From Streptomyces subrutilus (GTDB lineage: Bacteria > Actinomycetota > Actinomycetes > Streptomycetales > Streptomycetaceae), in the NCBI RefSeq assembly GCF_008704535.1, contig NZ_CP023701.1, positions 5,808,001-5,872,000 on the forward strand: a stretch of 64,000 bases of DNA, given 5' to 3'. The position numbers and the translations under genes were made by a program. Of this stretch, positions 35,119 to 42,724 are shown in pieces. Within the stretch, counting starts at the first letter, position 1, and every line of letters begins with the position of its first letter. The notes under the pieces were generated by a model that saw only the letters and a list, made by a program, of their open reading frames with translations, did not search any database and was not told where the DNA came from.

Positions 35119-36212
35119 CCCCCGCCGCCCGCGACGCCCGTCCCCCGGCTCCCGCCGCCGCGGCCGGTGACGGGTACGGCCCGCCGCCCCGGACCGTCGC
35201 CCCCACCGCCCCCGCGGCCGTGATGTGCCTGCGGCTCCGGTCCGCCGGCGGGGAGCCGCTCGGGGCCGAGGCGTACGCCGGGGTGCTGGCGCTGCTCGAC
35301 TCCTTCACCCCGGCCGTGCAGGCGCTGCCGCCCGACGCGGCCCTCGCCGACGTCCGGGGCGCGCTGCGCCACTTCGGCTGCGACGCCGTCCGGCTCGCCG
35401 CCCTCGTCCGGGTCCGCGCCCTGGCCCTGTACGGGGTGGACGCCGCGGTGGGGGTCGCCGGCAACCCCATGCTGGCCCGGACCGCCGCCCGCCAGGCCCG
35501 CCCCGGCCAGACCCTGGTGGTCCCCGGCGACCCCGCCGCCGCCGGAGCGTTCCTGGCCGCCCGGCCCGTCACCGAACTCGACGGGGTCGGCCCCAAGGCC
35601 GCCCGTACGCTGTGCTCCTACGGGCTCGACTCCGTCGGGCGGGTCGCCGCCGCTCCGCCCGCCGCGCTGCGGCGCATCCTGGGCGCCCGGCTCGGGCGCG
35701 AGGTGCACGAGCGGGCCCGGGGGATCGACCGGACCGCCGTCCAGCCGGGGGCGGCCGCCCGCGCCATCGCGGCCGAGCGGCCCTTCGACCGGGACGAGCT
35801 GGACCCCGTACGGCACCGCCGGGCGCTGCTCTCGCTGACGCAGGAGCTCGGCGCGCGGCTGCGCGGCCGGGAACCGGGGCAGGGCCAGGTCTGCCGCACC
35901 CTCTCGCTCAGCGTCCGCTGCGCCGACCGCACCACGCTCACCCGCACCCGCACCCTGGCCGAACCCACCGCGCACTCCGACGCCCTGACCGCCACGGCCT
36001 ACGCCCTGTACACGGGCCTCGGCCTGCAGCGGGCCCGGGTCCGCGCGCTGTCCCTGCGGGCCGAGGACCTGTCCCCGGCCGAACGGGCCGTACGGCAGCT
36101 CAGCTTCGACCCGCAGGACGAGAAGGCCCGCCGGCTGGAGGCCGTGACGGACCGGGTGCGCGCCCGCTTCGGCCCGCACGCCATCGCCCGCGGCTCGCTC
36201 GCCGCCGGGTGA
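35115..36212 (+). CDS. imuB: ImuB-like Y-family polymerase homologue
   Basis: 365 aa starting at the ATG that overlaps the dnaE2 stop. The polymerase-like core is recognisable (FTPAVQALPPDAALADVRG, GVAGNPMLARTAARQARPG, LDGVGPKAARTLCSYGLDSVG helix-hairpin-helix, little-finger region to PHAIARG). The acidic catalytic positions are missing: where active Y-family enzymes read DxD near the N-terminus and SIDE later, this protein has MCLRLRS and LPPDAAL. It is thus more like ImuB, the non-catalytic adaptor linking DnaE2 to the beta clamp, than DinB. No ImuA-prime gene is next to the pair. Confidence 0.78.
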   Translation: MTPAARDARPPAPAAAAGDGYGPPPRTVAPTAPAAVMCLRLRSAGGEPLGAEAYAGVLALLDSFTPAVQALPPDAALADVRGALRHFGCDAVRLAALVRVRALALYGVDAAVGVAGNPMLARTAARQARPGQTLVVPGDPAAAGAFLAARPVTELDGVGPKAARTLCSYGLDSVGRVAAAPPAALRRILGARLGREVHERARGIDRTAVQPGAAARAIAAERPFDRDELDPVRHRRALLSLTQELGARLRGREPGQGQVCRTLSLSVRCADRTTLTRTRTLAEPTAHSDALTATAYALYTGLGLQRARVRALSLRAEDLSPAERAVRQLSFDPQDEKARRLEAVTDRVRARFGPHAIARGSLAAG

Positions 36213-36286
36213 GCGCACAGTTTTTACCGACGCGTAACTTCCCAGTTTTGCTACCCGCCCGTAATTTGACGGCAGCAGCACCCCTT

Positions 36287-36300
36287 GTGATCCGGATCAC
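36287..36300. promoter_or_regulatory. CRP-like palindrome upstream of the lipase gene
   Basis: Perfect 14-bp palindrome GTGATCCGGATCAC; with its flank it reads TGTGA-N6-TCACG, close to a CRP/FNR-type half-site pair. It lies 56 nt upstream of the lipase start in a locally AT-rich region. Confidence 0.45.
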
Positions 36301-36355
36301 GGGATGAACCCCCACGCTCCATCCCCTTGAGTCGCAACCGCAAGGAGATCACACG

Positions 36356-37216
36356 ATGCTGCCCTGGAGACGCCTGCTCCGCCCGCTGGCCGTCCTCACC
36401 CTCGCCGCGGCGGCGCTCGTCGCCCCCACCGGCGCCGCTCAGGCCGCGTCCGCGCCCAGCAGCGGCTGGAACAACTGGTCCTGCAAGCCCTCCGCCGCCC
36501 ATCCCCGCCCCGTCGTGCTCGTCCACGGCACCTTCGGCAACTCCGTCGACAACTGGCTGGGCTTCGCGCCCTACCTCGTCAACCGCGGGTTCTGCGTCTA
36601 CTCGCTCGACTACGGCCAACTGCCCGGCGTGCCCCTGTTCAACGGGCTCGGCCCCATCGACAAGTCGGCCGGCCAGCTCGACGCCTTCGTCGACCGGGTG
36701 CTCGCCGCCACCGGCTCCGCCAAGACCGACATCATCGGCCACTCGCAGGGCGGCATGATGCCGCGCTACTACCTGAAGTTCCTCGGCGGCGCCGCCAAGG
36801 TCAACGCCCTGGTCGGACTCGCCCCTGACAACCACGGCACCACCCTCCTCGGCCTCACCGAACTGCTCCCGTACTTCCCCGGCGCCGAGGACCTGCTCAG
36901 CGCCGCCACCCCCGGCCTCGCCGACCAGATCGCCGGCTCCGCCTTCCAGAACAAGCTGAACGCGGGCGGGGACACCGTCCCCGGGGTGAAGTACACGGTG
37001 ATCGCGACCCGGTACGACGAAGTGGTCACGCCGTACCGGACCCAGTTCCTCGTCGGACCGAACGTGCGCAACGTCCTGCTCCAGGACCTGTGCGCCGTGG
37101 ACCTCTCGGAACACGTCGCCATCGGGCTCACCGACCGGATCGCCTGGCACGAGGCGCTCAACGCCATCGACCCGGCCCACGCCGAACGGACCACCTGCGC
37201 GTCGGTCTTCGACTGA
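36356..37216 (+). CDS. Secreted alpha/beta-fold lipase (class 2 type)
   Basis: 286 aa, ATG with AAGGAG ten nt upstream. Signal peptide about 1-31 (RRLLRPLAVLTLAAAALVA to AQA). Catalytic parts: VVLVHGTFGNSVDNW (oxyanion region), IIGHSQGGMMPRYYL (nucleophile Ser), ATRYDEVVTPY (Asp), and SEHVAIG (His). Cys residues in SCKP, GFCVYS, DLCAVD and TTCAS could form two disulfides. The order and length fit lipase class 2 / LipA of Streptomyces. It hydrolyses extracellular acylglycerols or esters. The terminator stem starts inside the last codons. Confidence 0.87.
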   Translation: MLPWRRLLRPLAVLTLAAAALVAPTGAAQAASAPSSGWNNWSCKPSAAHPRPVVLVHGTFGNSVDNWLGFAPYLVNRGFCVYSLDYGQLPGVPLFNGLGPIDKSAGQLDAFVDRVLAATGSAKTDIIGHSQGGMMPRYYLKFLGGAAKVNALVGLAPDNHGTTLLGLTELLPYFPGAEDLLSAATPGLADQIAGSAFQNKLNAGGDTVPGVKYTVIATRYDEVVTPYRTQFLVGPNVRNVLLQDLCAVDLSEHVAIGLTDRIAWHEALNAIDPAHAERTTCASVFD

Positions 37217-37230
37217 CGCGCAGGTGGTCC
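37188..37230. terminator. 16-bp stem terminator overlapping the lipase 3' end
   Basis: GGACCACCTGCGCGTC and its exact complement flank an 11-nt loop; the stop codon straddles the loop and right arm, and the left arm is coding. It lies between the convergent lipase and LPMO genes. Confidence 0.75.
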
Positions 37231-37277
37231 GCAGGCCACCGGACCGGCCGGAGGGGGGGAGCGGGCCCGGTGGGCCG

Positions 37278-37301
37278 GGTGGACTGGTGGACTGGTGGAC
37301 T
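37278..37301. repeat. 8-bp tandem repeat, three copies
   Basis: GGTGGACT occurs three times without interruption and runs into the stop codon of the minus-strand LPMO gene, so slippage could move that stop. Confidence 0.8.
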
Positions 37302-38367
37302 AGCGGCCGTGGCGGCCCGCGGCGGTACGGCGGCGGGCCAGGCCGAAGAGCACGGCCGCGCCTACGGCCAGCACGCCGGCGCCGGTGGCCGCGATCACCG
37401 GGGTCGCGCTGCCGCCGCCGGTCTCGGCGAGGTTGCCGCCCGGCGCGGACCGCGCCGGGACCGGGGCGGCCGAGCCGTTGGTCTTCGGGTCGTTGTCTCC
37501 GTGGCCGTTGTGCTCCACCGAGGAGCCGGCCGCGCCGTCGGCGATCTGCCGGTCCGTCGGAACCTGGGCCACCGGCCCGGCGCCCTCGGCGCCGGGGGCC
37601 GGGGACCCGGTGGACGGCCCGGCAGAGGGGGCGGTGCCGGCCCCGGTGCCGGAACCGGGGCCGGTCCCCGTGCCGGCGCTCGGCTTGCCGCCGGGCCCGG
37701 CCGTCGGGCCCGTACCGGCCCCGCCGCCGCTGTCCTTGCCGAAGACGACGTCCGAGCAGGTGTAGAAGGCCTCCGGGCTGTCCGAGCGCTGCCACACGCT
37801 GTAGACCAGGTGGCGGCCGGACTTCTTCGGGACGGTGCCGGAGAACACGTAGTCGCCGTTCTGCATCCCCGGATCGGTGACCTTGAGGAACGGCGCGGGC
37901 TCCAGGTCCGACCACTTCAGCGGCTTCGCCGGGTCGTACCCGTCCTTCGTCACGTACAGCTCGAAGGACCCCTTGTGGGGGGCGGTGCCCTTGTAGCGGA
38001 AGGTGTGCGCGCCCGCCGTCATCGGGCTCGACGGCCAGTCGGCGCGGGCCAGGTCCAGCCCCTTGTACTTGGCGTTGCCCGCCGAGCACAGCTGCCCGTC
38101 CGGGATCAGCGACCGGCTCCGACCGGCCGCGTCGGCGATGTTCACCGCGTTCCAGTCGTAGAACGCCTGAGCCCCGCTCGCCGCCACCGCCGCCCTGCAC
38201 GCGGCGGAGTCGGGCGACTCCGGCCCCTCCGCGTAGCAGGCCGCCACCCGGCTGACCGGGTCCGTCATCGAGCCGTGGGCGGCCGCGGGCCCGGCGCCGT
38301 ACGCGGCCACCGCCAGCGGGGCCAGACCTGCGGCGGCGATGCGGGTGACGGTGCGACGTGCGGGCAT
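37300..38367 (-). CDS. AA10 lytic polysaccharide monooxygenase, sortase-anchored
   Basis: 355 aa from ATG with AAGGAG upstream. Signal peptide 1-30 ends AAA, leaving His31 as the mature N-terminus, the first ligand of the copper histidine brace. The second is probably His131 in GTAPHKGSFELY. The catalytic domain runs to about residue 215 (VYSVWQRSDSPEAFYTCSDV). A Gly/Pro/Ala/Thr linker follows, then a C-terminal sorting signal: NLAETGG, a hydrophobic helix and RRRTAAGRHGR. LAETG fits the LAxTG motif of Streptomyces class E sortases. So it is a copper oxidase for chitin or cellulose, covalently held on the cell wall. Confidence 0.9.
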   Translation of the reverse strand: MPARRTVTRIAAAGLAPLAVAAYGAGPAAAHGSMTDPVSRVAACYAEGPESPDSAACRAAVAASGAQAFYDWNAVNIADAAGRSRSLIPDGQLCSAGNAKYKGLDLARADWPSSPMTAGAHTFRYKGTAPHKGSFELYVTKDGYDPAKPLKWSDLEPAPFLKVTDPGMQNGDYVFSGTVPKKSGRHLVYSVWQRSDSPEAFYTCSDVVFGKDSGGGAGTGPTAGPGGKPSAGTGTGPGSGTGAGTAPSAGPSTGSPAPGAEGAGPVAQVPTDRQIADGAAGSSVEHNGHGDNDPKTNGSAAPVPARSAPGGNLAETGGGSATPVIAATGAGVLAVGAAVLFGLARRRTAAGRHGR

Positions 38368-38585
38368 GGGTGGATCTCCTTCGGGCGCGGACAGGGCCGC
38401 CAGCGGAACCGGGCGGATGCGGCGCCGTCCCCGACGGGGGACGCGGCGCCGCATCCGGCCCTCCCTGGCCCCGCCAAGCTAGCCCGCGGAACCCGGCGTT
38501 CCGAGGCTTCCGGGCGCCGGGGAGCGATCCTTAGGGTCTGCTTAAGGCGCCGGTAAGAGGCCGCTCAGGAACCGGCCCGAACCGG

Positions 38586-39371
38586 CTACGCGGGGATCGT
38601 GGACAGGGTGGGCAGGGCCGGGATCACGCCCGCCAGCCAGCCGGTCGGCTCCGTCGTGAAGCGCGGGGCGCCCGCCACCTCCCACCACGAGCGGACCGCC
38701 GTGGTCCGTACCGGCTCACCGGTCCGCCGGTCGACGTACTCGACCGGCCGCTCGCCGGTCAGCCGGGTGGCGACCTGGCCCCGCTTGCAGGCGGCCGGGA
38801 AGTCGTTCCAGTTGACGCCCGCCTCCGACCACAGCAGCTCCTGCATCGCCCCCGTCGAGACGCGGTGCAGCCGCTCGTGCGGGAAGTGCGCCTGGGCCGC
38901 CATGGAGATGCTGTTGCGGACGGCGTCCCGCTGCCGCCACCGGAAGTAGTGCGCCACCTCGACCGGATCCGACAGGGTGAACACCCTGGCGTCGAACAGC
39001 GCCCGCCGCCCGGGCCGCCGCTCGCCCAGCACCGCCGTGGCCAGGGAGGCGGACACGGACAGCTGCTTGGCGACGACCCCGCCGAACCAGGGCTCCGTGC
39101 CCGCGGTCGCGAAGTCGGTGAGCAGCAGGCTGATCTCGTCGGACTGGGCGTAGGCGAGCGCCGCGCCCGCCGCCTCCGCGCACAGGGCCTCGGCCACCGC
39201 GCCCATGTCCGCGATGAAACCGGTGTCGAACGGCTTCTCGGCGTCCCGGAGGTAGGTGTGGAAGGCGCGGCCGTCGAGCCGCAGGATCGTATAGGTGCGG
39301 CGGGGCAGGACCGTCCGGTACGCGGCCTCGTACCGCTTCATGCGGTCGCCGAGTGCGGTCGTGTCGCTCAT
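38586..39371 (-). CDS. Thg1-like tRNA guanylyltransferase family protein
   Basis: 261 aa from ATG. It has the tRNA(His) guanylyltransferase fold: ILRLDGRAFHTYLRD (first metal Asp), AYAQSDEISLLL (second metal Asp-Glu pair), then SVSASLATAVLG, VAHYFRWRQRDAVRNSISMAAQAHF, and the C-terminal region. All three metal-binding acids expected for two-metal catalysis are present. In bacteria the extra G-1 of tRNA(His) is normally gene-encoded, so such Thg1-like proteins are thought to repair tRNA 5' ends by template-directed 3'-5' addition. The exact RNA target here is unknown. It is a single gene, 62 nt downstream of the DUF402 gene. Confidence 0.88.
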   Translation of the reverse strand: MSDTTALGDRMKRYEAAYRTVLPRRTYTILRLDGRAFHTYLRDAEKPFDTGFIADMGAVAEALCAEAAGAALAYAQSDEISLLLTDFATAGTEPWFGGVVAKQLSVSASLATAVLGERRPGRRALFDARVFTLSDPVEVAHYFRWRQRDAVRNSISMAAQAHFPHERLHRVSTGAMQELLWSEAGVNWNDFPAACKRGQVATRLTGERPVEYVDRRTGEPVRTTAVRSWWEVAGAPRFTTEPTGWLAGVIPALPTLSTIPA

Positions 39372-39433
39372 CGTCCCCCCAGGTGTGGTCTCTGCCCGAG
39401 GCTAACGGCGCACGGGGCCCCGGGGCACGCCCG

Positions 39434-39943
39434 TCACGGCGCGCCCCCGGCCGCCGCTCGGCCGAGCAGCGCCGCCAGCCCCGCCGCGGAGCGGGCCTGG
39501 TCGTCCAGGGCGTCCAGTGCGCGGACGGCCTGCGCGGCCGCCTCCGGATCGGAGGTCCGCAGCCCGCTCGCGGCGAACTCGTCCTCGTCCAGCCGCAGGA
39601 CGCGGCTCCCGTCCGCCGACACCCACAGGTCCAGGTCCAGGTCGTCCACCACGATCTCCGTGCCGCGCACCAGGGCCGGCCGGGTGACGTCGCAGTACCA
39701 GCCCTTGAGCACCCCGGCGCCGGTCCACACCTCCTTCACCGCGTACCAGCGGGTGCGCCAGAAGTGCTCGACGAAGACGTCTCCCGGCTCGAAGCGCACG
39801 AAGCCGAAGTCCCGTACGCCGTCGGCCGCCCAGGGCGCCCGTACGGAGATCCGGTCGCCGTCGTCGGCCACCCCGACCGCCGGATAGCGGATCTTGGTCC
39901 GGCCGGCCTTGGTCAGTACCACGGTCAGCTGCTGCCCGTTCAT
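39434..39943 (-). CDS. DUF402/FomD-like nucleotide phosphate hydrolase
   Basis: 169 aa with GGAGG five nt before the ATG. The DUF402 barrel is visible: FEPGDVFVEHFWRTRWYAVKEVW, GVLKGWYCDVTRPALV, and EIVVDDLDLDLWVSADG, whose clustered Asp residues bind metal in FomD-type hydrolases. FomD cleaves CMP-linked phosphonate intermediates and related proteins hydrolyse nucleoside phosphates; the substrate here is unknown. It may be co-transcribed with the Thg1-like gene and is divergent from the GntR gene. Confidence 0.78.
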   Translation of the reverse strand: MNGQQLTVVLTKAGRTKIRYPAVGVADDGDRISVRAPWAADGVRDFGFVRFEPGDVFVEHFWRTRWYAVKEVWTGAGVLKGWYCDVTRPALVRGTEIVVDDLDLDLWVSADGSRVLRLDEDEFAASGLRTSDPEAAAQAVRALDALDDQARSAAGLAALLGRAAAGGAP

Positions 39944-40089
39944 CGTGCCTCCGACTTCCTGGCGGACCGCGTCCCGGCGGCGCGGATCCCGTACCCGAAC
40001 CGTCCCTCGACCGCGGTCACGAGGCCGACGCTACGGGCGGACGGGCCCACGGCGCCTCCCCTTTCCGTCCGGTGCGGGAGAATCGGCGC

Positions 40090-40476
40090 GTGACCCCGAC
40101 GAACCTCAAGATCACCCTCGACGGCTCGGCCGGCTCGGCCGCCCCGTACGAGCAACTGCGCGCCCAGATCGCCGACCGGGCCCGGTCGGGAAAGCTGCCG
40201 GCGGGCTTCAAACTGCCGACCGTCCGCGGCCTGGCGGAGGAGCTGGGACTGGCGGCGAACACCGTGGCCAAGGCCTACCGGGCGCTGGAGGCCGACGGGG
40301 TGATCGAGACCCGCGGCCGCAACGGCACGTTCGTCGCCGCCGCGGGCGAGGGGCCCGCCCGAGAGGCCGCGTCCTGCGCGCAGAACTTCGCGGAACGGGC
40401 CCACCGGCTCGGCCTGACCCGCGCCGAGGCCCTCGCCGCGGCCACCGAGGCCGTGCGCGCGCGCTACGGCTCGTAG
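40090..40476 (+). CDS. Small GntR-family (YtrA-like) regulator
   Basis: 128 aa from GTG with GGGAGA upstream. Winged helix-turn-helix: APYEQLRAQIADRARSGKLPAGFKLPTVRGLAEELGL, then NTVAKAYRALEADGVIETRGRNGTFV. The C-terminal portion is only about 45 residues, so there is no large effector-binding domain, as in the YtrA subfamily. These typically control ABC exporters, but no ABC gene is adjacent. The divergent DUF402 gene is a possible target. Confidence 0.83.
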   Translation: MTPTNLKITLDGSAGSAAPYEQLRAQIADRARSGKLPAGFKLPTVRGLAEELGLAANTVAKAYRALEADGVIETRGRNGTFVAAAGEGPAREAASCAQNFAERAHRLGLTRAEALAAATEAVRARYGS

Positions 40477-40500
40477 CCCGCGCGGCCCGGCCGAGGGCTC

Positions 40501-41598
40501 CTAGAGGTAGAGGCCCGCGTCCGCGGTGTGCGGCTGGGGCGGGAGGACCGAGGCCGGGCCCGCACCGCGGCGCAGGGCGAAGAGCTCCGCCAGGCTGGCG
40601 CCCTCGCGGGGCACTCCCTCGTCCGTCCCCAGCCAGTCCACCGACTCCCGGTGGGTGAGGCGGCCGACCTCGACGCGGGCCAGGCAGCGGCCCGGCCGGA
40701 CCACGGCCGGGTGAAGCCGTTCGAGGTCCTCGTTGGTCGTCACGCCCACCAGCACGTTGCGGCCCTGCCCCAGCAGCCCGTCCGTCAGGTTGAGCAGGCG
40801 GGAGAGCGCCTGGCCCGCCGTGTGCCGGGCCTCGCCGCGGATGAGCTCGTCGCAGTCCTCCAGCAGCAGCAGCCGCCAGCGGCCCTTCGCCGTGCCCTCG
40901 TCCTCGCCGATCGCGATGTCCATCAGGTAGCCCACGTCGTTGAAGAGCCGCTCGGGGTCCAGGACGCAGTCCACCTGGCACCAGTCCCGCCAGGAGCGGG
41001 CCAGCGTGCGGAGCGCCGAGGTCTTGCCGGTGCCCGGCGGCCCGTGCAGCAGCAGCAGCCGTCCGGCGATGTCGTCCGGGGTCACCTTCATCAGCCGGTC
41101 CAGCGCCCCGGCCACCGGCGCCGTGTAGTTCGGCCGCACCTCGGCCCAGGTGCCGGCCGCGATCTGACGGGTCGTGCGGTACGGCCCGCGGCGCGGGGAG
41201 ACGTACCAGAAGCCCATCGTCACGTTGTCCGGCTGCGGTTCGGGCTCGTCCTGGACCCCCTCCGTCGCCCCGTCGAGCACCCGCGCGGCGAGTTCCTCGC
41301 TGACCGCGGTCACGGTGACGTCCGCGCCCCGGTTCCACCGGGAGACGAGCATGGTCCAGCCCTCGCCCTCGGCGAGGGTGGCGCTGCGGTCGCTGTCGCG
41401 CGCCGAGCGCAGCACGGTGGCCCCGGGCGGCACCAGGCCGGCTTCCGGCTTCACCCGGTCGATCGACACGCTGTGCGAGAACGGCTGCTCGCCCGAGGCG
41501 AACCGGCCGAGGAACAGGGCGTCGACCACGTCCGACGGCGAATCGCTGTCGTCGACGTTGAGCCGGATCGGCAGCGCGTCATGCGGGTTGGCTGGCAT
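40501..41598 (-). CDS. AAA ATPase with DUF5925 domain
   Basis: 365 aa from the ATG at 41598 (MPANPHDALPIRLNVDD); an ATG at 41607 is also possible, neither with a strong ribosome binding site. Residues 1-160 are the DUF5925 region. The AAA module follows: Walker A LLHGPPGTGKTSALRTL, Walker B RLLLLEDCDELI, sensor-1 VLVGVTTNED and arginine-finger-like HPAVVRPGRCLARVEV. Single AAA domain, no membrane segment. The remodelling target is unknown. It stands alone, convergent with the GntR gene. Confidence 0.8.
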   Translation of the reverse strand: MPANPHDALPIRLNVDDSDSPSDVVDALFLGRFASGEQPFSHSVSIDRVKPEAGLVPPGATVLRSARDSDRSATLAEGEGWTMLVSRWNRGADVTVTAVSEELAARVLDGATEGVQDEPEPQPDNVTMGFWYVSPRRGPYRTTRQIAAGTWAEVRPNYTAPVAGALDRLMKVTPDDIAGRLLLLHGPPGTGKTSALRTLARSWRDWCQVDCVLDPERLFNDVGYLMDIAIGEDEGTAKGRWRLLLLEDCDELIRGEARHTAGQALSRLLNLTDGLLGQGRNVLVGVTTNEDLERLHPAVVRPGRCLARVEVGRLTHRESVDWLGTDEGVPREGASLAELFALRRGAGPASVLPPQPHTADAGLYL

Positions 41599-41799
41599 GG
41601 CGCCCATGATCCGGCACGAACTGCCCCTGTGCACCCGCGTTTCCCCGGAACGAGTGGCCGCGTTATCCCTTCAAACCCGTCGCGGGTGAAGGTTCGGACC
41701 GCAAGCCCGCACCGAATGTTCTTGGCATGAACACTTCCGGTGAGCCGGTGTTGCTTGTACCACGGACTCAGGAGTAACCCCCCACTAGGAGCCGCATAC

Positions 41800-42606
41800 A
41801 TGAGCACGAGATCCTCTCGCTTCGCCGCGCTCGCCTCCGCCCTGCTGCTGGCCGCCGGCGCCGCACTCTTCGGCGCGGGCCAGGCGTCCGCCGCCGCCGA
41901 CTTCGGCTACGTCGCCCTCGGCGACTCGTACTCCTCCGGAGTCGGCTCCGGCAACTACGACAGCGCCAGCGGCAACTGCAAGCGCACCACCCGCGCGTAC
42001 CCGGCCCTGTGGGCCGCCGCCCACTCCCCGCAGAGCTTCGCCTTCGTGGCCTGCTCGGGCGCCCGCACCGGTGACCTGCTCGCCAACCAGCTCGGTCCGC
42101 TGAACTCCGGGACCGACCTCGTCTCCGTCACCATCGGCGGCAACGACGCCGGATTCTCGGACGTCATGACGACCTGCGTGCTCCAGTCCGAGTCCACCTG
42201 CGTCAGCCGCGTCAACCAGGCCAAGGCCTACGTCGACTCCACCCTCCCCGGCCAGCTCGACCAGGTGTACAACGCCATCGACAGCCGGGCGCCCAACGCC
42301 CGCGTCGTCGTCCTCGGCTACCCCCGCTTCTACAAGCTCAACGGCACCTGCGTCACCGGTCTGACCGAGGGCGAGCGCACCGCCATCAACAACGCGTCCG
42401 ACTACCTCAACGCCGCCGTCGCCAAGCGGGCCGCCGACCACGGCTTCACCTTCGCCTCGGTCGCCGGCGCCTTCACCAACCACGAGATCTGCTCCAGCAA
42501 CGCGTGGCTGCACAGCGTCAACTGGCTCAACATCGGCGAGTCCTACCACCCCACCGCCGCCGGACAGTCCGGCGGCTACCTGCCGGTCTTCACGAACGCG
42601 GCCTGA
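41800..42606 (+). CDS. Secreted SGNH/GDSL esterase-lipase
   Basis: 268 aa, ATG with AGGAG upstream. Signal peptide about 1-32. SGNH blocks: ALGDSYSSGVGSG (Ser43), a Gly region around CSGARTGDLL, VTIGGNDAGFSDV (Asn), and WLNIGESYHPTAAG (His). Cys in NCKR, VACSG, TTCVLQSESTCVS, GTCV and EICSS give three disulfides typical of Streptomyces lipases of this class. It hydrolyses extracellular esters. A long upstream region (200 nt) and a terminator after the stop mark it as monocistronic. Confidence 0.9.
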   Translation: MSTRSSRFAALASALLLAAGAALFGAGQASAAADFGYVALGDSYSSGVGSGNYDSASGNCKRTTRAYPALWAAAHSPQSFAFVACSGARTGDLLANQLGPLNSGTDLVSVTIGGNDAGFSDVMTTCVLQSESTCVSRVNQAKAYVDSTLPGQLDQVYNAIDSRAPNARVVVLGYPRFYKLNGTCVTGLTEGERTAINNASDYLNAAVAKRAADHGFTFASVAGAFTNHEICSSNAWLHSVNWLNIGESYHPTAAGQSGGYLPVFTNAA

Positions 42607-42653
42607 CCGCCCGTACGCGGACGCGGACGCGGACGCGTAACCGTCCCGCCCGG

Positions 42654-42683
42654 ACCTCCGGCGCCCGCCCCGGCGCCGGAGGT
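42654..42683. terminator. Terminator between the convergent esterase and kinase genes
   Basis: ACCTCCGGCGCC and its exact complement flank a 6-nt loop, a 12-bp stem. Confidence 0.7.
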
Positions 42684-42724
42684 GCCGGCGGGGGACCGGC
42701 GGGTCCGGCGGCCCGCCGGTCCCG

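Noticed and set aside
35115..36212. Active DinB (Pol IV) polymerase
   Set aside because: The N-terminal DxD and SIDE-type acidic motifs needed for catalysis are not visible, so an ImuB-like adaptor is the better call.
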